Below, piece by piece: positions 1 through 12,900 of a stretch of DNA of 64,000 nt. Numbering within the stretch: position 1 is the stretch's first letter; every line of letters starts with the position of its first letter. The stretch comes from Leptoclinus maculatus (lineage: Eukaryota; Chordata; Actinopteri; Perciformes; Stichaeidae), in the NCBI GenBank assembly GCA_032191485.1, contig JAVDOI010000016.1, positions 13,435,674 through 13,499,673 of the forward strand, read 5' to 3'. The notes beneath the pieces are model-generated. The model was not told the DNA's origin and searched no databases. It worked only from the letters and a program-made list of their open reading frames with translations. The position numbers and the translations under genes were made by a program.

Positions 1-273
1 GCTGCGTGCTGGTGCATGATGAAGATAAGCGTGGGGCTGTCGGTGTGGATGTAATCCTAGCAAATGTGAGGGGCAGGGGTCCCCCTGAAAGCGTGACTAA
101 GGCAGCGACCCCGTCTGCACAAGCTTCAAATTCATCTCAGCATGCAGAAGTGTGGAAATTAACTTTCAGTTGCTTCTCTGAGGCCGCCTCCCTGATTAAT
201 CACTTGTCAAATGGCTGATCAAGGACTGAACATCCAGTAATGAACAGCCCAGCTTGAAAACTCTCACTCACAG

Positions 274-785
274 GGAGCAAACGTGCATCCCAACCAGACA
301 ACGCAAAGGACAGCTTCACTGGTAGATGACAGTGAGAATCCTGACCTATTTTGAAGTTTCCGTATTGATTAATTTTTCTAGATATTTTTTCGTCATTTTA
401 ATAATGCATGGCTTTAGCACTTTTATCTTCAAAACCCTTGACTCTCTTTGTTCTTGAATTGTTTTGTTCTTTAACTACACGCCCTGCATTATTTTTGTCA
501 AAGAGGTTGTCAGTTTAATGTGGGATGTTTTAAATAATTAGTTGAAGGTCTGACATTGAGAATTAAAAACACGTTTGTACCAGTTTAATTTGTTTCATGC
601 GCAATCAGATATTTTTAAAGGATTTTGAATTACCAATCTGACCAAATGATCTCCCTGTCATAGTTACTTAAATGGTGTTTGTATATTTGTACTGTATGTG
701 AAGTTGTTGCCATTTTCTAATGTGTTATATAAAAATAGATGAATATGTTTGTTAAAATAAAAGGAAGGTAAATCCACTGCTGCTC
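274..785 (+). other. possible terminal exon and 3' UTR of a convergent gene
   Basis: After a plausible acceptor (actctcactcacag) one frame stays open for 26 codons, ending TASLVDDSENPDLF and TGA at 352-354. An AT-rich, UTR-like stretch then leads to AATAAA at 756-761 and a GT-rich downstream element. In human, the gene convergent to MACROD2 at its 3' side is KIF16B, so this could be its last exon. I do not recognise the peptide and cannot confirm this. An AT-rich intergenic stretch would look much the same. Confidence 0.2.
756..761 (+). terminator. candidate poly(A) signal AATAAA
   Basis: AATAAA is followed about 30 nt later by a G/T-rich segment (ctggagttgttttt). It would close the possible terminal exon that begins at 274. 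It means little without transcript support. Confidence 0.25.
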
Positions 786-3078
786 TGGAGTTGTTTTTAC
801 CACCTAGAATGCAGATAAGCTCTGATAGTGGAGCTTTTAACTCGGGAAAACAAAGAATTCAGAGTGATGCATTCCACTGCTTTGTCGAATATTTTGTATT
901 TTGTCAGGCTTTCTCTCTCTCCACCCTCCTGTCTGTTGTTGTTTTTTTTACTTTCAGCCTCTTCCTCACCGTCTAGGACTCTGCATGGATCTGTATTCCA
1001 CTCTTATTATCAAACTTGCCAATGGAAAGATACACTTCTGAGGTCATTGGAATTATCCCCACCAATCAACATTGTCTGACTTCAGGACAAGACGTGTTCA
1101 TTGTATGAATGTGCTTTAAATTCGAACAGGTTGATCATGCCGCATCTCTGAGAAAGAACTTGTGTCTGATTCACATCTTGAGAGTTGGAGCCAAAGACTG
1201 TTTGCTCCTTGTCTTGACTGAGTGACCCCATCCAGCATGGAAAATTACAGGGGCAATATAGTGCAATCAGTCCTCTTGTCTGCTCCAGCATGAGGGACGG
1301 AGATTTGGCCGTGAATGAAGAAACGCGTCGCACATCGTGGCAGTGAGGTTTGAGCCAGGATGAAGGCTCAGCGATGTGAAAGAGTTGTTTTTCTCTCTTT
1401 TGCTCGAGACAGTTAATTAGCCTTCAAACCATCTCCTGTGTATCATGCCTTCCTGTGAATAAAACACAAAAGGCAGACAAATCGTGATCTGATAAATTGA
1501 AATGAGGCTAGTTTAATATAAACTGTAAAATGAGTCCATCTGTCCTTGACGTTAAAGATTATTTCTCTTTTTGCTCAAAAGGGGAAACCACTGCCCCTGG
1601 TTTGTGTGTGTGAATGGACAGGAGCTCTTACTGGGTTAAAGGGAAGTGCTCACTCTCAGACAGCAGATACACATACCCACTGGCAGGCTCTGAATGAATC
1701 TCTAATCATTACTCTGTGTGATTTCCCACTGGGTTCTCGGGCCCTAATATGCACCGTCATTGACAGCACATAACAGGATAATTTGTTTACCTCCTCCTTT
1801 GGAAGCCTGTGGACGTGACCCAGTCAGATTTCGCATTGCTAAACTGTTGATGGGCTAAATATTTTTAGTTTCACATCCACCCTGATCTGATCATTCTGCC
1901 GTAGCATTCACGAACATTCAATAATTCACTTATGTATTCTTCAGAGGTAATACATAACCTACTGCTTAGGTGTAAATTGGTCCTGATGTCTATATAGACT
2001 GTCAACTTAAAACCACCCGTCTTCTTTAGTTTTTTTTCTGCTTGTATTGTCTTTCCTGGTTACAAATTAGGCTCCACTCAAAAATAAAACGTCTTTCAGA
2101 GAAGCAAGCTTCCGTATTTAACATGGTAATGAGCTTTGGTAGAGAGGCCAGCAGATTAGCAAACAACTTTCATTATGCTGGTGGTGAATTTGCTCTATTG
2201 CAAAGACGAACCCCCGTGTGCCTTAAACCGTGGACAAAATAGTGAAGCTGTAAATTTAAAATTCACTTTTCAATTTGAAAAATAACAATTTATAACTTCA
2301 TTAAATTAAACAAACTAGCTCACTCTACAGATGCACAACGTTTTGTAGTCATCTGTAGATTTGTTAATGTAGCACATTATTCATCATGTACTGCTGTATA
2401 TTTAATCTCCCTTGTTATATATTCAGAGTCAGTATATTGCTATACTTACACATTGACATGACATATTCTACAAGCTGAAATTTAACGTTCCATCTTACAC
2501 ACTCTTCGTAATCGTGCGATGTATTTAAGCTTCTTCTCCTCACTCGCTGGCTGCAAGCTCTGCAACACTACTAAAGCCTCGTGCTACTATTGGCATACTT
2601 AACTAACAGCGCGGCCATGTTGGCCAGCGTTGTGGAGGAGAGATTTTTGGTTTTGCTGCTAGTCCCGCCACAGCTAATGGGGTCAAATCACCTTTAGGCC
2701 ACAAATGCACTTTGTAAGCATATGTTATGGGATGTGTGACATTGGCTGTATTTGTTTTATCTCCGTTGAGATGCCGGGGGACCACTGCCTCACTTCAACA
2801 AGCCAAGTCCTTGCCGCTCTATTCTTGGCTCTGTGGTGCCACTGTGCTTAAGTTGTCAGATAGCTTGAGGTGCTTGTAGCCACATATTTCAATGTTCCTC
2901 ACTGTGTTGATGAGCTTCTCTTGTACTTTAGCGCCTTCTGGTATAAATTAGAAAAGTTTTCTTAGGATAACTTTTTTGTCTTTTGTCTCATTGACAGTTA
3001 GCGTTAACTAATGTTACCGTGTGCGTCTGTGCATGTTTATGGTGATTTAAGACCATAGACTATGAAAAGTAAATAGCA
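786..3078. other. non-coding stretch, nothing recognised
   Basis: The short open frames on both strands carry no recognisable protein. No repeat family was identified. Confidence 0.6.
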
Positions 3079-3082
3079 TTAA

Positions 3083-3481
3083 CCCTTATCCTACCAACTA
3101 GGGTCCTTGGAGGTGTATTGATTCACGACTGTCAATAAATTTGTTCCTACTGGCTCAATCTAATTTTTTTCTGTTTCTGTAATTTGTGTTATATTTGTGT
3201 TATAAATGTAATGTTTTAGGGTCCTGGGGGACCCGAGTCAAAAGCACCCATTTGTAGCCTATAGTTTTAATAGAATAAGTGCGCAGACATATTTCCTCAT
3301 GTGCTCAGATTATTTTAGTTTTAAACAATATGCAAATTAACTATTTAAATCATATTCATATTTTTTCAGATGACAGCTATTTCATAACTAGTAATGTTTT
3401 GCTATGATGGTTGTTTCTTCCAGTAGTTTATTCCTGGGTACCCAGGGACTACAGTAGTCCTATATATCCGTAGGATGAGGG
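3083..3481. mobile_element. piggyBac-like MITE flanked by TTAA
   Basis: A 399-bp non-coding element with imperfect terminal inverted repeats: CCCTTATCCTACC at the left end and its complement, CCCTCATCCTACG when read inward, at the right end. TTAA lies immediately outside both ends (3079-3082 and 3482-3485). TTAA targets and termini beginning CCC are hallmarks of piggyBac elements (established knowledge). The interior has short palindromic motifs such as gggtcctgggggaccc and gggtacccaggg. No transposase frame is present, so it would need an enzyme supplied from elsewhere. Confidence 0.65.
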
Positions 3482-3485
3482 TTAA

Positions 3486-6400
3486 TGATGGTGCAGTTCA
3501 GTTAGTAGAGCCAGGTAACAAGGAAGCATGTCTGATTCTAATTTAAAGAAAGTCGTTAGTAATGATATTAATCAGACCTGTGTTTTCTTGCTCTGACAGT
3601 TCAAATTGTTTGCCATGAAATTGTTCTGTCTGAAATATAGTAGGCCCTATCCTCTTCAAGTTCTTCTGGTTGCCACTATTGCCACTTAGGAAGGGCTTCT
3701 GCCATAAACTTCTGTGCAGTCAGCCATTGATTTTGCCAGTGTTTTATATCAGTTTTATCGCTGCCCTGCTTATTTATTTATACAAATATATTTAAATCAT
3801 GATGTTGGGCTCAGTGGTCGATGACTCATCTGTCAGCTCAACCCTAATCAGCTCCGTACATATTCACACAGTCATTTTTGGTAAACATTACAGAAATTAA
3901 CAACCTTTTCTGCAAAGATAGGGAACTTTTGAAGTAGTGAGTGAGACATTGGTGCTGATTATTAAAGATTGCAATGTGTGATGTAAAGCAGTAGGATATG
4001 TTCATTACATAAAAACCAAAGTCACATCAGTACTCTATTTTGAAGGCTTTGTGTCAAGGACACTTTTTCAAGTTCAGTTCCAGCTGAGTGGAGGTCTTTT
4101 AAATGTCCCATATCTGCATCCCCACTGTTTTATATTAATTCCACTCAAAAGCAGCAGAACATAATTAACTTCATTGCTATACTCCCATCTAATGAAGGCG
4201 AGTGTTTGCCAGCAATGGCAGGTTTTATCCCGGCCCCTGATGGAACGTGTTGGGGGGGTCTCAAAGGAGACGGACACAATGGTGACCTGAATGTCACTGG
4301 CATCTTTGAGCGGCGCTCATTTGTGAATGTCTGTCCACGGGCCATAGAAAACTCTCTGGCCTCTAGAAGGATGAGTTTGTCACATACTGCCATTTTTAAA
4401 TTGGACTCCATCTCTCCCTGCCCACCCCTGCTCCGTTTTGGACCTCACATGAGCTTCATTAGCATTTGCAGGAACTATGAGACATTTACCACCATGGATT
4501 GTGACAGATTTCACAAGCTCAATTGTACTGTTACCCCTGGGGGGGGGGGGGGGAAGAGGCAGTTCTCACCATCTGTTGATTGTGACTGACTTCCATGAGA
4601 GGCTGCCTTATGACAATTCTGGTGTTCTAGAATTTGAGTTTTTTTAATCAGAGTATTTCTTGGCAATATAATGTACATAACAAAGTAATTTGATTTCAAA
4701 GTTAGCTTTAACGTTCTTTGGTTTTTTTAACAATATGTCAATATCGACCTTTAATCTTCAGATAAACTCAATGGCCTCACTGGATTGTCCGAACTTTGTT
4801 GTGAAAGCCTCCATTTCAAGTTGCACTTCAGAACTTCTAATTGGCAGGCGAGCGAAGACATTTGATTTAATTTAGTTTTTTTTGTGAAATGGCTGTTGGA
4901 GGTTGTTTATCAGTGTGTATGAGGGCAATAGTGTTGGAGTAATGCTGTAGACTGATTATAGGAAAAAAAAACACCTTAGTCTGCCGACCACATGAATGCC
5001 CAATCTCGGCCATCATTGCACTGATTGCATATGGAGCCTTGATGTAGGCGGTGGTGATTGGGTGTTTGCCTCAGTGGGGGTTAGCTTGTGATGCTTTTAC
5101 ACAAGAGCTGTTGATTGGTTTTATAAAAAAAAACACTAATAAATAATTGCCCCCTGTGGGTAATAGGGATGAAAGTTTTTAACTTATTAGAGTTGATGAT
5201 GTCTTGAATTCAGATGGGATTATAGGGGGAGATGGAAAAAATATGTAAATAGATGGGAGCTTAAGAGGACGTTATGAAACTAATGAACGAGTTAAGAAGG
5301 AACCGTTGTTCATAACAAAACTGACCAAGTTTAGGTAATATATTCAACCATATCACTGTTTTACATTGTTCGTGGGTACAGGTCTGTTATTCACCTGATT
5401 TGGTTTTAAAGACTTTGGCATAAAGAGTTTGTTTCAATGACGCTCACTGCTAATTAGCTTTCAACATGCCTATGTGGCTGCTTTTGTGTAATTATTTGTA
5501 TTCACATGTGGACCTTGAAAAAGCAGCCCAGTTCATATTTGTCCGTTTGGCAGGGCACTGCAGTCCTTTGAGACCTGAGAAGTATTTCTAGATTTTGTTT
5601 GAATAAAAGGAGGTGCTGTTCAGCATGTTGCACAGAAGCGAAGCTGCTCTGAGTGGACTTGCTTTTACATGCTTTTCATAAGACGCCCATAAAAGTTGTA
5701 CAAAGAGATAGAACTTAAAATATTCACGAGTAGTGCTTAACCGAAAAAGCTTTCCACATATTCCACAAAAGAATCTTGTACAGGAGTTGAAGATAGCATA
5801 TTCCATGAAGAAGAACCACACAATGTTTTGGTTTACAAAGGTCATAAAATGCTTTTGAAAAGCTAATGTACTTTTTGTAGGATGCGCCCTTTTGTGTCTT
5901 GGTACCAGCTGAAATGCATTGTGTCTGCCGTTCAGTAAAGCTCAGTCCCCTGACTGTTTTTCCTGGGTGTCCAGTCAAAAAGTCAGCCTGTGGTAAATAG
6001 GATGAAGGACTAGTGGATGATAAGTATGGTTGATAGTCAGATAGTGTTGCTACTTGTATATGCACCTCATGTCAGCATGGTTCATTTTCTATTTTGGTAG
6101 CAGCTGGGTTTCAACTTCTCACTTCATTATAAGCAAATGATTGTGCCATCGCTATGCTAATGCTGATTCAATCGAGGCTAAAGTCATCGGAGCACCGTTA
6201 AATTCGATTAGTGAATTGTCCATAAGAATACTCTGAGTCGTCCTCTTTTCACCCACTTCTTCAATTCTCTTAGGTTCCATTGTTCCTCTTACATCTCAAG
6301 GTGGAAGCATGACGTTAACACAGAACTGTTTGTATGACCAGGTGAATCTTGAGCAGGTTCATTTTGTGTGGTGCTTTTTCCCCCTTATGTTTAGCTGGTT

Positions 6401-8760
6401 CAAGTCATAATTTAACACTGGAAAAAGAGCGAGCGTGGATGCCACACATCATTCATAAGTGAGTCACTCATCATTTACAAAACTGTCCAGATGTGATTAT
6501 TCAATGAAAGTCACAGAAAATGAACTACCTGCTTTGTATATGATGGAGAGGGAGCACTAATGACCATGTGTTGTTGTATAGTCTGATATTGTTCGATAGT
6601 GTTGTTTAAATCAGATTTATGTGCACTTGAGCTGCATGTTCCAACAGCATAGAAAAGAAGTATTGTTCATCATCAAGGGGCATCAAGCAATCAACCTCCA
6701 ACCAACACATTGCAACTACACTGATAAATCAAATTTCTGCTATGGCTTATAGAGGCCAGAAATTGAAACAAATAATTAATCCATATATTCACAATAGAGA
6801 TGAGTAAGCTACTTAATTAGATATCCGACAGAAATAGAGGTAATGTATTACAAAAGCAATTTACTGTGATAATAGTAGTTTGTCATTTAGCTTGAGAAAT
6901 TGCCTTATGATGCAGATTGTTTGCTTGTAGTGTTGCATCGTCCTCCACTGCTGAGCAGGTGAATCAGTTGGACATTTTGTACCAAAGCAGAAAACCAAAT
7001 AACAATACAGAATTACTAAGTGACTTATGAAAGGCTGATATTCCACAACCCAAGTAATCATTTATAATTGCTATTGATCAACAACCCTTTCAAAGCATTG
7101 CTGATATAGCACAATCATTTGACCAGTAGGACTGAAAGAAAATCAAATTCACTGAAGCTTATTACCTTGCAGTGCAACAAAGTAGAGCTCTCTGGAACAA
7201 TCCTTTGTATTACATTTGGCTGGCACCAGCAGATGAAGTGCTGTGGTGGTGATGAGTGCTATTACCAAAGCTTTCTCCTCTGGGGCTTGACAAACGCGAC
7301 ATTTACGACAAGCCCGCTGACAAACAGGACACGGCTGTTTTCCAAACCTGCTGCATTTTACTTTTATGGGAATCGGGAGAGAGCGGTGACAGAAGGAGTG
7401 GGTCCAGACTGCTGATGCTGGCGATGTTGAGCTCCTTCTGCACACCTTCTATTTCTAGGCTTCCAGCGTAGTGCGATTAATCAAGCTCCAGAAGTTAAGT
7501 GTTACTGGAGGCATTGCTGTGTTATAAATTGCATTGGAAATGCATAATTAGTTAGCAACAAATCTATTTTACAGTCGCACCATATTCAGTTGGGGATGCA
7601 TTTTGTTCCAATTGCTTTTCTGCAGTGATAATAATCACTGCTTTGGACCAGAAGTAGTGCTGGCTCACCTGATGCAAGTGGGAGTCACTGAAAAGCATAA
7701 TGACACACATCTGATCGCAGAGCTTGTCGTTGCCCTCTCCTTCATGTGTGTAAATAGCTGCATGATGTAGAACATGACGGGTTTTTACACTCGGTGAATC
7801 CCACTCTGCAGGATTCGGCATGATGCCGGCTTCTTCTGTGTCACAAAGCCAAACTCAACTGACTCGTAGCCAACAAAAGCAATTTCACTAGGTCACGCAC
7901 ATACATACAAAGTGTACGTTTCTAGATAACCTTCTGATTCCCTTCATAACTTGACAGTCGGTGTCTGCCTTTGCAAAGTTGTTTGTACTTTCCTGCTGGT
8001 TCACAAAGTTCTGTGTTCCATATTTCATCTGCGTGCTCCGAGATGCCTGTTCTGCTTTAAGCTAAAAGAAGGAAACGAGAAGTATTCGCTCATTATCCCC
8101 CATGTCTTTAGCCCATCTTCGGGACCTTAACCCAGACGGGGACTATTTCCATGTAATTGGTGCTGGTGTTGCCATTTAGTATTTTTGATATGGACCCGCT
8201 TTCTGAACGGAAGGAAAGTGCAAAGTGTTCCTCACTGCAGGCGGCAAATTACTCCTCAGAACGCCTCTAACACCCCTGTGCAGCGCAGAGCTGCTGTAAA
8301 GGCAAAACAATTTGTCCAACATGAATAGGCTCCCTGGAGACTGTCTTAAGTGTGAAATGACCTGGGTGAACCCAATACTAATCCGCGGCTGGGAGTTATT
8401 CAGGCTTGGATGGCTAACACTTATACCCTCTGCGCAGCCATTTGAAGTCTGTTTATGCAAATTCAAGGTGATCTGGTTTTTTTCATGGCTTAGTTTACTG
8501 TCTTTCTCAGCCCTCTGGAGACTCCCGCAGTCACCCCAACTCCCTACCTATACAGACATGCCAGTATGAGTGGGCATGCATATAATGTAGGTGTTTCAGT
8601 TGATCAAATCTCTTGAGTAATAGATTACATTTTTCAGGGGTTTATTGACATTTTAAAAATCCCAATGAAAATGCCAAACTAACGGAACAAACATGACACC
8701 ATAACGTGTGGAAGTCCGAGGACTACTGTTTCACATTCAAATAATATGCATTGTATTAGG
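3486..8760. other. non-coding stretch with a poly-G run
   Basis: No gene recognised on either strand. The only distinct feature is a run of 15 G at 4539-4553. The open frames here have no domain resemblance I can name. Confidence 0.55.
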
Positions 8761-8870
8761 CACACACAAACACACCTACACACACACGCACACACACAAA
8801 CATAAACACACATAAACACAAAAAGTGCCAACACATATTGACACACATAAAATCAAACTCGACACCTCGA
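8761..8870. repeat. degenerate CA-rich low-complexity sequence
   Basis: Interrupted (CA)n with AAACA variants, an aged microsatellite. Confidence 0.8.
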
Positions 8871-9805
8871 CAAAGAATATATTAACAAAACAACACTTTT
8901 TGTCCAACTGACAGTGTTAAAACTTCGTTGAGGATAAATCTGTGTAGGGCGTTGTGTGTAGGGTACTACTGTTCATACAGTAGGGGGCAGCAGTGAGCCA
9001 TGAGTTGTAGGTCAGGTTTGACTTCCTACCTTTCTCTTCTCCCTCTCCGTTCTCATAAACAGGATTGTGGTCTGCCCTCCAGACATCTGCTAGGTTGTAA
9101 AGGGAATGAATAAATAAAAACAAAGGCCTATGAATAACGCTCTAAGAATTTATGTTCCATGCAAACATATATTCTGTTTCAATATTCTAATCCTTATTGG
9201 TACATTTATTGTTTGTGTCAGCGTTTATGTTTAAGTGCATCCGTGTTGTTTTGTTATGTCTTTGTAAAATGAAAAGGGAATGTACAAGAAAAGGGGAGGC
9301 CTCAGGAGAGTTTGGCGAGTAAGGATGGAGGGAAGTTGGGGGGAAAAAAAGTATAGCGTGACAGCAAGTCACTGTACAATACAGAGAACAGATCATTAAT
9401 TAATGCTGCCGAGAGTGTGAAGTGAATTGATTCGCCCTCTGAGCACGACACGCACTAACACCCTCATCTAACAGGCACGATGGGGGGGACTGAGGTGGTG
9501 GTGGAGGGGGAATCCACACACTCCTTGTCAGTTCACCTCCATTTTAATCACTTCTAATTGTTTCCAATGGCATGCAGTAAATATCCGGCGGGAATAATTC
9601 AATACACCCAATACCCCCTGGTTCTTCTCATCAGGCCCTTTTCTGTCTGTCATGCGGTGTGTGTTTTTTTGTTTTTTGGCTGATTCATTCCCTCCCTCAG
9701 TGAGTGCCGGATTCCTTGATTAAAGTAGTTGTTTCATAAGTGGCTTTTTTGTTATGCTTGTGTTTTTGTGTGTTCACTGAGCCTGTGTTATCAGTAGACA
9801 TGGAG

Positions 9806-9807
<2 letters not shown>

Positions 9808-9847
<40 letters not shown>
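9808..9847. repeat. (GT)20 microsatellite
   Basis: Uninterrupted dinucleotide array. It supplies the Val-Cys run in a 226-codon frame over 9740-10420 that I do not regard as a gene. Confidence 0.95.
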
Positions 9848-9848
<1 letters not shown>

Positions 9849-12600
9849 CCTGTCAGGGGATGACAGCTGGCTCTCTCTGCCCCCTGTCACAGAGAGACTG
9901 TGACTGCTGGAGTGTGACCAGACTCTCGCCTTACAGCCCCCTCCTGCACCCCTACAGCCCGGCCTGCCCTGCTACTTTGCTTATGGACCTCTCTCTCTTT
10001 AGATCCACACTGCATATGAGTCTGGTCAGCCATGGAAACCTGCACGGCCCAATTAGAAGCAGCCGCCAGCTGGGCTTCCCATCCATTCTCCCATCCCTCC
10101 TCTCTGGCCCAGCCATGTCCCTCTCTGTTCCTCTCCAGTGGCTTCACGCTCCAGCATCCCACAATCAGAGCCTCTCTCACGGCCATAATCATGCCAAGCT
10201 GATGGGCACACTATCCCTGGTGCGTGGATGGAAGCAGCGATTTGTGACACGTCTCCTCTCTGCAGACACCATGCATCTACACATAGCAAAACAGACAGAT
10301 GCACACACAGGCTGTGACGTAGGGACCAAAGTCTCCCCTGCCAGATGCTGTGTTTTATATCTGGCCTCACCAGCTGGTTTGGACCAAATGGCTGGAGAAT
10401 ATAAAGGAGTGTGTTATTGAGTTTATATCTCAGTGGCTGCACTATAGTGATGATGGCTCCGCTTAACTGTCATCCCCTCAAAGCACATTCTGGCTTTATA
10501 AAGGTAGAAGGTGTCTGGAGGAGTTGGGTATCGCTCAAAATGCCTGGAGCAATCCGGGCTTGCTAGTAACTGTGGAATAAGGGTATTTACTGGATTTCTT
10601 GTATTATTGAAATAGTTCCGCATTCTGGCTTCATACTCACTTACTTAGCATTCATAGGAATATGATGTGGAAAATAGTGACAGGCCCAAATCATTTCACG
10701 AGAGATTCTTTTCAGCGTGGTTTTAAAGTTATTTTCTCTCTCTAATGGCTTTTAGTTCATTTCAACAGCCTCACCTGCAGTTCAGGGAGTTGTAACCACA
10801 TAACATACTGTATACATAAGGTTTCAAATGACACAAAAACGAGAATCGCTTATGAGAATTTCCATATCATGAAGCACTTACTTACTGAAAAATGTCAAAC
10901 CATTCTCTAGAATTTTGTGAGACAAAATTGAATTATGGAAAGAGAAATGGACTTGGGTTGTGACAGATAATCTTCCTCAAGGTAAATGTATTGAAGCTTA
11001 AATGATTAGATTAGATTAGATAGATAGATAAATGTCTGTTTGTCTGTCTGGTCATGTCAGAAAGAAAGGTCATCCACACACAACCGTATTCATTTCTCTA
11101 TAGCTCCTGTAAGATTTTGTTGTTTAAATCACTTGTTTCAATCACAAAAAGTTTTGATTCCCCAATCTTTCTATTAGGGATTCTAAATTGCATAGGCTTT
11201 GGAAAGGTTACTACTCAAAATGGTTTCATTTTTCTGCCTTAGGTACTTCTCTGCTGTCTTCCCTCATATTCCATCAATCACTGATGTAGGCCCGATTGCA
11301 CATGAAGTGGCTGGATCCCATTTTGAGGTGTGACAGGGGCCTGTTTTGTGATGGTGGCAGTGATGGCTCCGTGTCAAAGCTCGTGACAGGATGCTCTCCG
11401 CCCCATCTCCTGGGCTTTGAGAGTTTGAGGGGCCACCGGCCCCTTTTGTCCTCCTTTTGTGGATGGTCTCCGACACGGCTTGTTTTAGGCAGAGGCAAAA
11501 GCAGTAATTGATTTTTCTCTCCTTTCTGATTCCGCTTGTGGCTCTCAGGCTCTGGCTGCATCTCTCCTCCGAGAAACAGATGAATAAAAAGACAGAGCGT
11601 GAAGTTTATAGCCAACAGTCACAGGCCTGACAGATGGTCAAACCTCACGTTATCAGCGCCCGATACAAGTCCGGAATGTGGTGGTTAGCTTCTGAATTGC
11701 CTTCTGAAAGGATCGGTCATATATATTAGAGCAGAGAGTATTGAGCCGTGAAGAGCTGGAGAGATGGGAGATATTGTGGCGCGCAGACGCTGAAGGTGAG
11801 AAGGACCTAGGCTCATATCTGACAGGCTACATTAATAGATTGGTGAACTGATAGATGCACAGTGGAATGGTGCGATGAATAAATGGATTCAGTCCCAGAA
11901 ATTGAATTTTCATTCCTTTTTGCTACAGCCAGTGGGAAAAGTTGCTGCAATGTTCAGTGATGAGTTTGAAATTCATCCAAGTGAATCTCACAGAAAGTAA
12001 TATCTGAACATACTGTGTATTATCACTTGCTGATTGACCAACCTAATCATTATAAGCTCAACAAAGAGAAAATTAGTCTTTTTTTTCTCCTTTTTTCCAT
12101 AATATCTAAAAGAATCAACAGAGCATTCATCATAATTGTGACCTTGTGTTTTCCTGTCAGCAAGACTGACTTAATCAATTGGAGAAGTTGTCAGCTGTGA
12201 CAAGAGGCGTTTAGCCTGGAGACAAGAGGGACGGGTGGCATTGACTGTCTACAGACGCTCTAGCTTTTCTCCATTAATGTCGGTGTCTGTTCCAATCCAG
12301 ACAGCACGCCTCAGACATGCTCCAAAACTTTGTTAGGAAAGTTTGCTTAATCTCTGCTGTTTTTCTTTTTCACTGCTCACAGGAATAAATGAGCCAATTA
12401 ACAGTGAATGAGAAAATCTCCCTGTATATTGCAGTATGAGGTGTTTTGTGGGTTGCATCTTGCGGAGAAGCTGTGGCGTTCTGTGACAGGGAAGCCTAAA
12501 AAGTGGTGTTTGGTGTCATTTTAATCATCTCTTTCAGCTCGTTTGAATTGTTAGCACCTCTCTGCCAGGCTCAGGCAATTTGACAATGATGCTAAATTAT
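9848..12600. other. non-coding stretch with a small GATT/GATA array
   Basis: A GC-richer segment at 9880-10400 and another at 11280-11620 stand out against the AT-rich background but show no credible coding. A short array of GATT then GATA units lies at 11004-11030, followed by a few GTCT units. Confidence 0.5.
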
Positions 12601-12900
12601 TCATATTTATCAATGGAGTTCATGAATCATATTTATTAATGAAGTTCATACAGGTATCATGAGGATACATTATCCGATATCATGCATTCTGAACTGTTTT
12701 CCCACTAAACAATAACTGCAAATCCTCTGTTTAAATGGGTTATTAGGAATATATTATCATATTTATCAATGGAGTTCATGAATTATATTTATTAATGAAG
12801 TCTATAGTATCATAAAAATAAATCATCCGATATCATGCATTCTGAACTGTTTTCCCAGTAAACAATAACTGATCCTCTGTTTTAATGAGTTATAATGATA
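12601..12900. repeat. tandem duplication, about 156-bp unit, two copies
   Basis: Copy 1 starts at 12601 and copy 2 at 12757, with the same order of motifs: tcatatttatcaatggagtt, then a long shared block around gatatcatgcattctgaact and a run ending cctctgttt. The copies differ by scattered substitutions and small indels. Each copy also contains a shorter internal repeat of about 26 bp (catatttatcaatggagttc / catatttattaatgaagttc). Confidence 0.85.

Noticed and set aside
4206..4589. 127-codon plus-strand frame ending in a poly-Gly run
   Set aside because: The Gly run comes from a poly-G tract, and no similarity is recognised.
9740..10420. 226-codon plus-strand open frame
   Set aside because: It is opened by a (GT)20 array (Val-Cys run). 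The rest has no domain, no splice context and overlapping long frames on the other strand, so it is GC-rich chance sequence.
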